This document shows positions 27,961-36,663 of a stretch of DNA of 64,000 bases, piece after piece. The notes beneath the pieces were generated by a model. The model was not told the origin of the DNA. It made no database searches and was given only the letters and a program-made list of their open reading frames with translations. The first letter of the stretch is position 1, and every line of letters begins with the position of its first letter. The translations under genes were made by a program, and so were the position numbers. The DNA is from Microbacterium enclense. GTDB lineage: Bacteria > Actinomycetota > Actinomycetes > Actinomycetales > Microbacteriaceae. The stretch is from positions 590,228 through 654,227 of the forward strand of contig NZ_KQ758467.1 of the NCBI RefSeq assembly GCF_001456955.1. The letters run 5' to 3'.

Positions 27961-28024
27961 GCGTGAGTCGCCAGATTGTGTCGCTTCGATGGGTGCCGGA
28001 GCGACGTTTTCTGGCGACTCACGC
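27961..28024. repeat. nested stem-loop after the Ddn-like gene
   Basis: Outer arms GCGTGAGTCGCCAGA (27961-27975) and TCTGGCGACTCACGC (28010-28024) are perfectly complementary over 15 bases; inner boxes TGTCGCT and GAGCGACG add a second, weaker pairing. It sits 16 bases after a stop codon and could act as a terminator. Confidence 0.75.
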
Positions 28025-28082
28025 CCGGAGGGGGAGGGATGCCACGGCGCAAACCTCACACGAACCCCGCCGCCGCGTGAGA

Positions 28083-28126
28083 GAAACGTTCGCGGGGAGT
28101 AACGCCGGGGCGACGGCGGGGGAAAC
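28083..28126. promoter_or_regulatory. GlnR-like boxes upstream of nirB
   Basis: GAAAC (28083), GTAAC (28099), GCGAC (28110) and GAAAC (28122) occur with spacers of 11, 6 and 7 bases, close to the gTnAC-n6-GaAAC pattern bound by actinobacterial GlnR on nitrite-reductase promoters. The match is partial, and this organism's regulator is not seen in the window. Confidence 0.35.
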
Positions 28127-28148
28127 CTCGGCTGCTTAGCGTCGGGGC

Positions 28149-30806
28149 ATGGCCCGATCACACACCGCAACCGGCACGAAACGTGCTGCTGACGCCGACG
28201 CAAAGTCCGCCGCGTACCGTGACGGAATGCTCCACCCCGCGTCATCCGGCTCCGTCGTCGTCGTCGGCGCCGGCATGGTGGCGCACCGCTTCGTCGAGAG
28301 CCTGACCAGCCGCGACACCGACGGCCGCTGGTCGATCACGGTGCTCGGCGACGAGTCGCGCGGCCCCTACGATCGCGTCGGGCTCACCGGCATCTTCAGC
28401 GGCAAGACGCCCGATGACCTCGCCCTCGACCCGGCCGTGCTCGAGCACGAGCGGGTGACGGTGCGCACCGACGCGCGCGTCACCAAGATCGACCGCGCGA
28501 AGCGCACCGTCACCACGGCGGCGGGTTCCACCTACGACTACGACCGTCTCGTACTCGCCACCGGCTCGTACGCCGCGCGTCTCGCGCTCGACGGCTTCGA
28601 CCACCGCGGATGCTTCGTCTACCGCACGCTCGACGACGTCGCCGGCATGCGCGAATGGGTCGCGAAGCGCTCGGCTCAGCTCGGCCGGCCCCTGCGCGGC
28701 GCCGTGGTCGGCGGCGGGCTGCTCGGCCTCGAGGCCGCGGGAGCGCTGCAGGCCGAGGGCGTCTCGCCCTTCGTGCTGCAGTCCAACGAGCGGCTCATGT
28801 CGGCGCAGCTCGACCTGGGCGGCGCGAAGGCGCTGCAGCGGCTCATCGAGGCGCGCGGCATCGAGGTGCGCACGCAGTCGGTGACGACCCGAGTGGATGC
28901 CGACAAGTCCGGCGCCGTGTGCGGCCTGGAGCTGCGCGACGGCACGTGGGAGGCCGTCGACATCGTCGTCTTCACCGTCGGTGTGCGCCCTCGCGACGAG
29001 CTCGCCCGTACCGCCGACCTCGCCGTCGACGCCCGCGGCGGTGTCGTCATCGACGCCGGCTGCGACACGTCGGACCCCGCGATTCTGGCGATCGGCGAGG
29101 TCGCCAGCTTCGACGGGCAGTGCATCGGTCTGGTCGCCCCCGGCTACGCGATGGCCGAGGTCGCCGCGACGCGTCTGCTGGGCGGCGAGGCGGCGTTCGA
29201 CGGCTTCGACACCTCGGCCAAGCTCAAGCTCTCGGGCGTCGAGGTCGCCAGCTTCGGCGACGCGTTCGCCGAGACCCCGAACGCCCTCGACGTCACCTAC
29301 GCCGACCCGGTGTCGGGCGTGTACAAGAAGCTCGTGTTGAGCGATGACGCGCAGACGCTGCTCGGTGGCATCCTCGTCGGCGATGCCTCGGCGTACACCT
29401 CGCTCCGCCCGCTCGTCGGCCGCGCGCTCGGCGGCGACCCGGCCGCCTACCTCATGCCCAGCGACCTCGCGCCGGCCCCGCAGGGCGACCTTCCCGCCGA
29501 TGCCATCGTCTGCTCGTGCAACGGCGTGACGGCGGGGACGGTTCGCGATGCCGTGACAGAGCACGACTGCGCGGATGCCGCCGAGGTCAAGGCGTGCACC
29601 AAGGCGGGAGCGGCGTGCGGTTCGTGCTTCACGCTCGTGAAGAAGCTCGTGGCGACCGAGCTCGCGGCATCCGGAAAGGAAGTCTCGAACGGCCTGTGCG
29701 AGCACTTCTCGTTCACCCGTGCGCAGCTCTTCGACGCCGTGCGCGTGTCGGGCCTGAAGACCTTCACCGCGATCGTCGAGCGCTTCGGCACCGGTCGCGG
29801 CTGCGACATCTGCAAGCCGGCGCTCGCGAGCATCCTGGCGAGCCTGTACTCCGAGCACGTGCTCGCGGGCGAGCTCGCGACGATGCAGGACACCAACGAC
29901 CACGTGATGGCGAACATCCAGCGCGACGGCAGCTACAGCGTCGTGCCGCGCATCCCGGGAGGCGAGATCACCCCCGAGGGACTCGTCGTCATCGGCGAGG
30001 TCGCGCGCGACTTCGGGCTGTACACGAAGATCACCGGCGGTCAGCGCATCGACCTGTTCGGTGCCCGCCTCGACCAGCTGCCCGACATCTGGAAGCGCCT
30101 CGTCGACGCCGGCTTCGAGTCGGGCCACGCCTACGGCAAGTCGCTGCGCACGGTGAAGTCGTGCGTCGGGTCGACCTGGTGCCGGTACGGCGTGCAGGAC
30201 TCCGTCGGCATGGCCGTGCAGCTCGAGCTGCGCTACCGCGGCCTGCGCTCGCCGCACAAGCTGAAGTTCGGCGTCTCGGGCTGCGCGCGCGAGTGCGCCG
30301 AGGCCCGCGGAAAGGACATCGGCGTCATCGCCACCGAGGCCGGCTGGAACCTCTACGTCGGCGGCAACGGCGGCTTCACCCCGCGCCACGCGGAGCTCTT
30401 CGCCGAGGGGCTCGACGACGACGCCCTGCTGCGGGCGATCGACCGCTTCCTGATGTTCTACATCCGCACCGCCGACCGGTTGCAGCGCACCGCGCCCTGG
30501 GCCGCGGAGTACGAGGGCGGTCTCGAGGCGCTCAAGGCCGTGGTGTTCGACGACTCTCTCGGCATCGCCGAGGATCTCGACCGGGCCATGGCATCCCACA
30601 TCGACGCCTACGAAGACGAGTGGGCCGCCACCCTCGCCGACCCCGAGAAGCTGAAGCGCTTCCAGAGCTTCGTCAACGCCCCCGAGGCCGCCGACCCCTC
30701 GCTCGCCTACGTCGCCGAGCGCGGCCAGGCCCGCCCCGCCACCGACGAGGAGCGCACCTCGGGCGCGGTCTTCATCGGCGGTACGACGCTGGCGGTGCGC
30801 TCATGA
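28149..30806 (+). CDS. nirB: assimilatory nitrite reductase (NADH) large subunit
   Basis: 885-aa cytoplasmic enzyme reducing nitrite to ammonium. In order: FAD/NAD-binding oxidoreductase (VVVVGAGMVAHRF to about residue 440), a BFD-like [2Fe-2S] domain (VCSCNGVTAG...CGSC near 455-495), a second cysteine module (GRGCDICKPA near 555), and the nitrite/sulfite reductase half with siroheme/4Fe-4S cysteines in SCVGSTWCRYG (~671) and SGCARECAEARG (~711). ATG 28149 gives 26 extra residues; ATG 28227 is an alternative start at the usual N terminus. The stop overlaps nirD. Confidence 0.96.
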   Translation: MARSHTATGTKRAADADAKSAAYRDGMLHPASSGSVVVVGAGMVAHRFVESLTSRDTDGRWSITVLGDESRGPYDRVGLTGIFSGKTPDDLALDPAVLEHERVTVRTDARVTKIDRAKRTVTTAAGSTYDYDRLVLATGSYAARLALDGFDHRGCFVYRTLDDVAGMREWVAKRSAQLGRPLRGAVVGGGLLGLEAAGALQAEGVSPFVLQSNERLMSAQLDLGGAKALQRLIEARGIEVRTQSVTTRVDADKSGAVCGLELRDGTWEAVDIVVFTVGVRPRDELARTADLAVDARGGVVIDAGCDTSDPAILAIGEVASFDGQCIGLVAPGYAMAEVAATRLLGGEAAFDGFDTSAKLKLSGVEVASFGDAFAETPNALDVTYADPVSGVYKKLVLSDDAQTLLGGILVGDASAYTSLRPLVGRALGGDPAAYLMPSDLAPAPQGDLPADAIVCSCNGVTAGTVRDAVTEHDCADAAEVKACTKAGAACGSCFTLVKKLVATELAASGKEVSNGLCEHFSFTRAQLFDAVRVSGLKTFTAIVERFGTGRGCDICKPALASILASLYSEHVLAGELATMQDTNDHVMANIQRDGSYSVVPRIPGGEITPEGLVVIGEVARDFGLYTKITGGQRIDLFGARLDQLPDIWKRLVDAGFESGHAYGKSLRTVKSCVGSTWCRYGVQDSVGMAVQLELRYRGLRSPHKLKFGVSGCARECAEARGKDIGVIATEAGWNLYVGGNGGFTPRHAELFAEGLDDDALLRAIDRFLMFYIRTADRLQRTAPWAAEYEGGLEALKAVVFDDSLGIAEDLDRAMASHIDAYEDEWAATLADPEKLKRFQSFVNAPEAADPSLAYVAERGQARPATDEERTSGAVFIGGTTLAVRS

Positions 30807-31369
30807 CGATCGTGGATGCCACGAGGACGGATGCCATGACACCCGACGCCATCACCCTGTCGACGCCGTCGGCCGCGACCGACTCGGCGCCCGCCGCTGC
30901 GGCTGAGGCGGCAGACGCGGTTGCTCCCGCGCCCGCCCAGGCTGCGCCCGCCGCTTCGGCGCCCGCCGAGGTCCGGCCCGCGCCGGCCGGGGCCGCGGCT
31001 CCCGCATCCGGCCAGGCCCCCGCCTCCGGATGGGTCCGAGTCTGCCGCGTCGACGATCTCCTCGTCGAGCGGGGAGCGGCCGCCCTCATCGGCGACCGGC
31101 AGATCGCGCTGTTCCGCACCTACGACGGACGCCTCTACGCCACCGACCAGATCGACCCCTTCAGCGGCGCGGCGATCATGTCGCGCGGCATCGTCGGCGA
31201 TCGCGCGGGGGCCCCTACCGTGGCATCCCCCATGTACAAGCAGGTCTTCGACCTGCGCACCGGGGCCTGCCTCGACACGCAGGGCAAGGACCCCCGGTCG
31301 CTCCGCGTGCACCCGGTCGCCGTCGACGGCGACGTCGTGCTCGTCAAGCTGCAAGGAGACCCCCGGTGA
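30803..31369 (+). CDS. nirD: nitrite reductase small subunit (Rieske-like) with long linker
   Basis: 188 aa. The C-terminal ~110 residues are NirD: WVRVCRVDDLLVERGAAALIGDRQIALFRTYDGRLYATDQIDPFSGAAIMSRGIVGDR...SPMYKQVFDLRTG. As in other NirD proteins the Rieske iron ligands are absent. The first ~75 residues are Ala/Pro-rich low complexity, an unusual extension that could be a flexible tether. ATG 30803 overlaps the nirB stop (ATGA), and the stop overlaps the next gene (GTGA). Confidence 0.93.
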   Translation: MTIVDATRTDAMTPDAITLSTPSAATDSAPAAAAEAADAVAPAPAQAAPAASAPAEVRPAPAGAAAPASGQAPASGWVRVCRVDDLLVERGAAALIGDRQIALFRTYDGRLYATDQIDPFSGAAIMSRGIVGDRAGAPTVASPMYKQVFDLRTGACLDTQGKDPRSLRVHPVAVDGDVVLVKLQGDPR

Positions 31370-32598
31370 TCGCTCTCGCCGGCCTCGACCTCACCGACCG
31401 TCTCGTCGTCTGCGTCGGCGGCGGCTCCGTCGCCGAGCGCCGCATCGCGCGGCTGCGGGCGGCCGGCGCACGGGTGCGCGTCGTCGCCCCCGAAGCCACC
31501 GACGGCCTCTGCGCGCTGGCCGCGTCGGGCGACATCGAGTGGCTCGCGCGCCCGTTCGAGGCGTCCGACCTCGACGACGCCTGGTTCTGCCACACCGCGA
31601 CCGGTTCGGCATCCGTCGACGCCCTCGTGGTCGACGCCGCCGAGGCGCGCCGCGTGTGGTGCGTCAACGCCGGACACGGGGGCAAGGGCACCGCGCGCCT
31701 GGCCGCCGAGACCACCAGCGGCGATGTCATGGTCGGGGTCGTCTCGACCGCCGGCGCCGACCCGCGTCGCAGCGTCGCCGTGCGCGACGCCATCGCCCAG
31801 CGCCTCGCCGAAGGCGCCCTTCCGCTCCGCCGCCGACGTCGCACACCCGTGGGGGGTGTCGCGCTCGTCGGCGGCGGCCCTGGCCCGATCGACCTGCTGA
31901 CCGTGCGAGCTCGCGCGCTGCTGGCCGAGGCCGACGTCGTCGTGCACGACCGGCTCGGACCCACCGGCATCCTCGCCGAGCTCGGCGACGACGTCGAACT
32001 CATCGACGTGGGCAAGCGCCCCCAGCACCACCCCGTGCCGCAGCACGAGATCAACGAGATCATCGTCGACCGTGCCGCCAAGGGCATGCGGGTCGTGCGG
32101 CTCAAGGGCGGCGACCCGTTCGTCTACGGCCGCGGCGGCGAAGAGGTCATCGCGTGCCGGGCCGCCGGCATCCCCGTCGAGGTCGTTCCGGGCATCTCCA
32201 GCGCCATCGCGGTGCCCTCGGCGGCGGGTGTGCCCGTCACGCACCGCGGCGTGGCCGGTACTCTGCACGTTGTGAACGGTCAGGACGCGCCCACCGAGGC
32301 CACCCTCGCCGCCCTCCGCGACGACACCGCCACGGTGGTCGCACTGATGGGCGTGAGTGCGCTGCCGCGCTTCGTCGCCGCGGCCCGCGCCGCGGGTGCA
32401 CCCGACACGCGTCCCGTCGCCTTCGTCGAGAACGGCCACACGCCCGCGCAGCGCACGATCCGCACGACCCTCGGTACGGCGATCCAGGATGCCGAGACCC
32501 ACCGACTCGCCAACCCCGCGGTGCTCGTGTTCGGCGAGGTCGCCCGCGCCGACCTGCTGCTGCCGGTGGCGGCGCTCCAGGGCGAGGGGATCGGGTGA
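31366..32598 (+). CDS. cobA: siroheme synthase: uroporphyrinogen-III C-methyltransferase with CysG-N domain
   Basis: 410 aa making siroheme, the cofactor of NirB. Residues 1-~150 are a precorrin-2 dehydrogenase/ferrochelatase-like domain (VVCVGGGSVAERRIARLRAAGARVRVVAP). Residues ~165-400 are the SAM-dependent methyltransferase: VALVGGGPGPIDLLTVRARALLAEADVVVHDRL, VRLKGGDPFVYGRGGEE and GISSAIAVPSAAGVPVTHR. It thus resembles CysG but lacks an obvious intact chelatase C-terminal part in the first domain, consistent with the separate chelatase gene at 33731. GTG 31366 has AAGGAG upstream and overlaps nirD. Confidence 0.93.
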   Translation: MIALAGLDLTDRLVVCVGGGSVAERRIARLRAAGARVRVVAPEATDGLCALAASGDIEWLARPFEASDLDDAWFCHTATGSASVDALVVDAAEARRVWCVNAGHGGKGTARLAAETTSGDVMVGVVSTAGADPRRSVAVRDAIAQRLAEGALPLRRRRRTPVGGVALVGGGPGPIDLLTVRARALLAEADVVVHDRLGPTGILAELGDDVELIDVGKRPQHHPVPQHEINEIIVDRAAKGMRVVRLKGGDPFVYGRGGEEVIACRAAGIPVEVVPGISSAIAVPSAAGVPVTHRGVAGTLHVVNGQDAPTEATLAALRDDTATVVALMGVSALPRFVAAARAAGAPDTRPVAFVENGHTPAQRTIRTTLGTAIQDAETHRLANPAVLVFGEVARADLLLPVAALQGEGIG

Positions 32599-33731
32599 CG
32601 ACACCCCCGCGGACGATCAGCACGGTGCTCCAGGGGTGCACCGTGCTGCTTCCCGTCGACCGGCGGTCGGGGGAGTTGTCGGCGGCGCTCGAACGGCATG
32701 GCGCACGCGTCCGGGTCGCGCCGGCGCTGACGATCATCCCGCACGTCGACGACGAGGAGCTCATCGCCCAGACGCGTCGCCTCGTCGGTGATCCGCCCGA
32801 TGTCGTCGTCGCCACGACGGGCGTGGGCTTCCGCGCGTGGATGGAGACCGCCGACGAGGCGGGGCTGCACGACGACCTCAGCGCCGTGCTGGAGCGGGCG
32901 CGGATCGTCGCCCGCGGTCCCAAGGCGCGCGGCGCGATCCAGCAGGCCGGGTTCGAGGCCGACTGGGTCGCCGAGAGCGAGACGGCGGCCGAGCTGCGCG
33001 ACTTCCTCGTCGCGGAGGGCATCGAGGGGCTCCACGTCGCCGTCCAGCATCACGGCTCCGGCGCCGACGGCCTCGACGAGGCGTTCGAGGCGGCCGGTGC
33101 CCGCGTGACGAGTCTCACCATCTACCGGTGGGGTCCGCCGCCCGACCCCGAGGTCGTCGCCGCCTCCACCCGGCAGGTCGCCCGCGGCGAGGTCGATGCC
33201 GTTCTGTTCACTTCGGCTCCCGCGGCCCGAGAGTGGATCGTCGCCGCCGAACGCGCCGACGCGCTCGAGGGCGTGGCATCCCGTGCTCGCGACGGACGGG
33301 TGCTCGTCGCCGCCGTCGGTCCCATCACCGCCGGCCCCCTGCTGGATGCCGGCATGGTGCCGCTCGTGCCCGATCGCGGACGCCTGGGCGCACTGGTGCG
33401 CGCCGTGGTCACGCATTACGGCGGACCGGATGCGCCCGTGATCCGCACGACCGTCGGGCGTCTCGGCATCCGCTCGTCCGGCATCGTGCTCGACGGGGCG
33501 TTCACGGCCCTGCCGCGGACGGGCGTCGAGATCCTGCGGGCGCTCGCGCGCAATCCCGGGGCGGTCGTCTCGCGCGCCGACCTGGTGACGGCGCTCTCGA
33601 ATGCCGAGGCCAGCGGACACGCGGTCGAGGTGGCGGTCGCGCGCACCCGTGAGGCGCTCGGCGGAATCGACCTGATCCGCACGGTCTACAAGCGCGGCTA
33701 CCGGCTCGACGTCGTCGACGAGGAGGACTGA
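32595..33731 (+). CDS. nnaR: HemD-like domain fused to winged-helix regulator (NnaR type)
   Basis: 378 aa. Residues ~1-260 resemble uroporphyrinogen-III synthase (LLPVDRRSGELSAALERHGARVRVAPALTIIP; VVVATTGVGFRAW; FTSAPAARE), and residues ~285-375 are an OmpR/PhoB-type winged helix (LDGAFTALPRTGVEILRALARNPGAVVSRADLVTALSNAEASGHAVEVAVARTREAL...IRTVYKRGYRL). Proteins of this design are known as NnaR in mycobacteria and Streptomyces, where they work with GlnR on nirB; the name is given by resemblance. The HemD half may be catalytic, sensory or both. GTG 32595 overlaps the previous stop (GTGA). Confidence 0.88.
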   Translation: MTTPPRTISTVLQGCTVLLPVDRRSGELSAALERHGARVRVAPALTIIPHVDDEELIAQTRRLVGDPPDVVVATTGVGFRAWMETADEAGLHDDLSAVLERARIVARGPKARGAIQQAGFEADWVAESETAAELRDFLVAEGIEGLHVAVQHHGSGADGLDEAFEAAGARVTSLTIYRWGPPPDPEVVAASTRQVARGEVDAVLFTSAPAAREWIVAAERADALEGVASRARDGRVLVAAVGPITAGPLLDAGMVPLVPDRGRLGALVRAVVTHYGGPDAPVIRTTVGRLGIRSSGIVLDGAFTALPRTGVEILRALARNPGAVVSRADLVTALSNAEASGHAVEVAVARTREALGGIDLIRTVYKRGYRLDVVDEED

Positions 33732-34708
33732 TGACCGCCGTACTCATCGCCTGCGCCCATGGCACGCGCTACGAAGAGGGGCGCGTCGTCGTGCGCGCCC
33801 TGCTCGACGTGCTGCGCGAGACGGCGCCCGAGGGCGTCGAGGTGCTCGAGGCGTACGTCGACGTGCACGGGCCGTACGTCACAGACGTGGTCGCCGCGGC
33901 GCGCGAGCGCACGGACGACATCGTCATCGTGCCCCTGCTGCTGTCGACCGGTTATCACACCGAGGTCGACCTCGTGGAGGCCGCCGGCGGTCTGCCGATC
34001 GCCCGGGCGCTCGGACCGCACCCCGTGCTCGCCGAGATCCTCGCCGACCGGGTGCGCGCCACCGGCGCGGACGCGACCGACACGGTCGTGCTCGCCGCGG
34101 CCGGGTCGACGCGTCCCGGCGCCGTCGTCGACGTCGAGCGCATGGCCGCGCTGATGACGGACGCAGGCGTGACAGCGCCCATCGTGACGGCGTACGCCGC
34201 GGCATCCGAGCCCACGATCCCGGATGCCGTCGAGGCCGCGCGCTCCGCCGGGCGGCGCACCGTGGCCGCGAGCTACGTGCTGGCGCCCGGACACTTCTCG
34301 CGAGTGATCGAGAGGGCCGAGGCCGACCTCACGTCGGCACCGATCGGCGCCGACCCGCGGTTGGCCGCGGTCGTGTGGGAGCGCTGGCGCTGCGCCCGCG
34401 GGGCGGGCGCGCGGTGCGCCGGGTGCGATTCGAGCTGCCCCTTCGGCGCTCCCGGACGTGCGGTGGCTGAGCCTGTCGAAGCCACCGCGCATGCGGCGTC
34501 GGAGAAGGCCGAGCCTGTGGATGTCGCCGGGGGTGCGGGGTCGGAGGTGGCTGAGCCTGTGGATGTCGCCGGGGGTGCGGGGTCGGAGGTGGCTGAGCCT
34601 GTCGAAGCCACCGGTCGCACGGCGGGCCCCGACCCTTCAGCGGGCTCGAGGTCGTCAGCGCGGAGGCTGCTCGCGAAGATCGGCGCGTTGCTGCCGAGCC
34701 GACGATGA
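33731..34708 (+). CDS. sirB: sirohydrochlorin chelatase (CbiX/SirB) with repeat-bearing C-terminal tail
   Basis: 325 aa. Residues 1-~235 are a two-domain SirB-like chelatase (LIACAHGTRYEEGRVVV with a metal-binding His; VIVPLLLSTGYHTEVDL; ATYVLAPGHFS-type second motif) that inserts Fe into sirohydrochlorin for siroheme. A Cys cluster (CARGAGARCAGCDSSC) follows at ~230-245 and could bind iron. The last ~75 residues are low complexity with tandem AEPVDVAGGAGSEV units encoded by an expanded palindromic repeat. ATG 33731 shares one base with the upstream stop. Confidence 0.9.
   Translation: MTAVLIACAHGTRYEEGRVVVRALLDVLRETAPEGVEVLEAYVDVHGPYVTDVVAAARERTDDIVIVPLLLSTGYHTEVDLVEAAGGLPIARALGPHPVLAEILADRVRATGADATDTVVLAAAGSTRPGAVVDVERMAALMTDAGVTAPIVTAYAAASEPTIPDAVEAARSAGRRTVAASYVLAPGHFSRVIERAEADLTSAPIGADPRLAAVVWERWRCARGAGARCAGCDSSCPFGAPGRAVAEPVEATAHAASEKAEPVDVAGGAGSEVAEPVDVAGGAGSEVAEPVEATGRTAGPDPSAGSRSSARRLLAKIGALLPSRR
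34462..34612. repeat. palindromic repeat and 42-bp tandem units inside sirB
   Basis: A 25-base element with arms GGTGGCT/AGCCACC-like ends (34462-34486) recurs at 34588-34612. Between them are 42-base direct repeats (34508-34549 and 34550-34591). The 42-base length keeps frame, so the array is translated as AEPVDVAGGAGSEV units. The element resembles interspersed palindromic repeats of actinobacterial intergenic DNA; if so it has invaded coding sequence. Confidence 0.8.
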
Positions 34709-34962
34709 CCGCCGCGGATGCACTCTTCGCACGACGCTCCCTCACCGTGATGATCGGGTCCGTGCTCTCGGTGGGCGGTGCCGTCGTGGCGGCCACGTTC
34801 TTCCTCCAGCCCTGGCGTTCGTGCGAGGGCGAGGACACCTCGGTGGGGTGCGCCATGCTCCCCGGCGACGCCGCCGTGATGCAGGTGGCGGGCCTGGTGT
34901 TCCTGACCGGCGTGATCGTCGTCGCGGCGGGCCTGCTCGCCCCTCGCCCCGAACGGCGGTGA
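34705..34962 (+). CDS. hypothetical two-helix membrane protein
   Basis: 85 aa. Hydrophobic segments at residues ~12-34 (LTVMIGSVLSVGGAVVAATFFL) and ~58-78 (MQVAGLVFLTGVIVVAAGLLA) flank an outward loop with two Cys (SCEGEDTSVGCAM). ATG 34705 overlaps the sirB stop (ATGA), so it is probably the last gene of the nitrite/siroheme operon. Function unknown. Confidence 0.7.
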   Translation: MTAADALFARRSLTVMIGSVLSVGGAVVAATFFLQPWRSCEGEDTSVGCAMLPGDAAVMQVAGLVFLTGVIVVAAGLLAPRPERR

Positions 34963-35017
34963 CCCCGCCGCGCCTGAGAGGCGGGCTGGGGCGGCGCGGG
35001 TAGGGTTCCTCTCGCCC

Positions 35018-36661
35018 ATGCATCGCCTTCTCGTCGCCCTCCTCGCCGCCCTCGACGCCGTGCTGGCCGCCGCGGGCGGCATCGCGGTGATCCTCGCGCC
35101 CCTCGCCCTGCTGTGGGTGTTCGGCGTGGGAGATCCCGACTGGGGCGCCCTGTGGCCCGCATCGGCCGCCGTGTGGCACCTGGGTCACCTCGTGCCGATC
35201 ACGGTCACGCTCCCCGACACCTACCTCGCCGCGACGGGCATCGACCCGAGCCTCTCGACCTTCACGCTGTCGCTCGCGCCGCTGGCTCTCGCGGCCTTCA
35301 CCGCCCTGTTCGCCGCGCGCTCGGGAGCCCGCGCGGCCGAGGCGGGAGCCGCCGTCACCGGCTGGCTGTCGGGCTCGGTCGTCTTCGCCGGGCTCGCCGC
35401 CCTCGTGGGGGTGAGCGCCAACGCCGAGCTGGTGGCATCCGAGGTGTGGCTGGCCATCCTGCTGCCCTCTCTGCTCTTCTTCGTGCCGTCGTTCATCGGC
35501 GCCTTCGTCGGCTCGTGGCGGGTGGGCGACGACGGACCGGTCGACGTCCTGCGCGAGCGCATCGAACGCCTTCCGCACGCCTGGGCGGAGGTTCCCGCCC
35601 TCATCGCGCGGGGTCTCGCGCTCACCACGCTCGGCCTGATCGCCGTCGGCGCGGTCGTGGTGGTCGCCGGGCTCATCGCCGGTTCCGGGCAGGTGATCGG
35701 GCTCTACCAGGCGAGCAACGCCGACGCCATCGGTGCGATCGTCATCGCCCTCGGACAGCTCATGTACCTGCCGACGCTGGTGCTGTGGGCCGTGGCCTTC
35801 ACCGCCGGCCCCGGCTTCGCGCTGGGCACCGACACCGCCGTCACCCCGGCGGCGACGCAGGTCGGCGCGCTCCCCGGCATCCCGGTGCTCGGCGCCGTGC
35901 CCGACACGACGTCGTCGTGGCTGCTGCTGCTCGCGCTGCTGCCCGTCGGCATCGGCGCGACGACGGGGTGGATGCTGCGATCCCGGATGCCGCGCACCAC
36001 CGGCCCCGAACCCTTCGGCCCGCGACTGGTGGTGGCGGTCGCCGTGTCGGTGCTCACCGGCGGCGTCGGCGCGCTCTTCGCGCTCGCGTCCACCGGGTCG
36101 ATCGGCCCCGGACGCCTCGCCGACACGGGCCCCGAGCCCGGCCCGCTCGCCCTCGCCTTGGGCCTTGAGGTGCTCGTGGGTCTCGCGATCCTGTTGCTGA
36201 GTCCGCGGCTCGGCGGTGACACCGACGAGCCGTCGCAGAGCGCCTTGGTTTCCGGCGTCGAGTCGGCGGGTTCTGACCTGTTGCCTTCGGCGCCCAGGGC
36301 CGATCGTGGAGTGCCGGCTCGGCTCGCCGCGCCGGGGGGTTCTGACCTTTGGCCTTCCGCGCCGAGGGCAGACCGTGACGTGCCGGCTCGGTTCGCTGGG
36401 CCGGGGGCCGGTCGCGAGATGCCGGGATGGTCGTCCGCCGCGGCGTCTCAGCATGACTCGGATGCCCGTCCCGCCACGGACGAGCGGCCTGACTCCGCCC
36501 GCCCCGTGCCCGGGGCGGGCGCGGCATCCACCGACGCCGCGGGCGAGGAGCTCGGCGAGTCGGCATCCGTGTCCGATGACGACGACGTCCACGCGCGCAT
36601 CCGTGCCGCGTGGGCCCGCGAGCCGGACCGGGGTATCGACGACGGCCCCCTCGCACCCTGA
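35018..36661 (+). CDS. PerM/DUF6350-like integral membrane protein
   Basis: 547 aa with about nine hydrophobic segments over residues 1-405, then a ~140-aa cytoplasmic low-complexity tail. The sequence (LGHLVPITVTLPDTYLAATGIDPSLSTFTLSLAPLALAAFTALFAARSGARA) and the position just before purN fit the DUF6350/PerM family, which in mycobacteria supports cell division and envelope stability. The tail has two in-frame 23-residue repeats (SDLLPSAPRADRGVPARL..., period 69 bases) and ends in a short conserved-looking ARIRAAWAREPDRGIDDG. ATG 35018 is the first in-frame start. Confidence 0.85.
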   Translation: MHRLLVALLAALDAVLAAAGGIAVILAPLALLWVFGVGDPDWGALWPASAAVWHLGHLVPITVTLPDTYLAATGIDPSLSTFTLSLAPLALAAFTALFAARSGARAAEAGAAVTGWLSGSVVFAGLAALVGVSANAELVASEVWLAILLPSLLFFVPSFIGAFVGSWRVGDDGPVDVLRERIERLPHAWAEVPALIARGLALTTLGLIAVGAVVVVAGLIAGSGQVIGLYQASNADAIGAIVIALGQLMYLPTLVLWAVAFTAGPGFALGTDTAVTPAATQVGALPGIPVLGAVPDTTSSWLLLLALLPVGIGATTGWMLRSRMPRTTGPEPFGPRLVVAVAVSVLTGGVGALFALASTGSIGPGRLADTGPEPGPLALALGLEVLVGLAILLLSPRLGGDTDEPSQSALVSGVESAGSDLLPSAPRADRGVPARLAAPGGSDLWPSAPRADRDVPARFAGPGAGREMPGWSSAAASQHDSDARPATDERPDSARPVPGAGAASTDAAGEELGESASVSDDDDVHARIRAAWAREPDRGIDDGPLAP

Positions 36662-36663
36662 CC

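Noticed and set aside
28242..30599. 785-codon open frame on the minus strand through nirB
   Set aside because: Antisense shadow of a gene with clear siroheme and flavin motifs; its translation is Arg/His/Asp-rich and repetitive, with no family match.
31030..31365. N-terminal extension of the siroheme synthase frame
   Set aside because: The frame is open further upstream, but GTG 31366 overlaps the nirD stop, has a good ribosome site and starts at the family N terminus.
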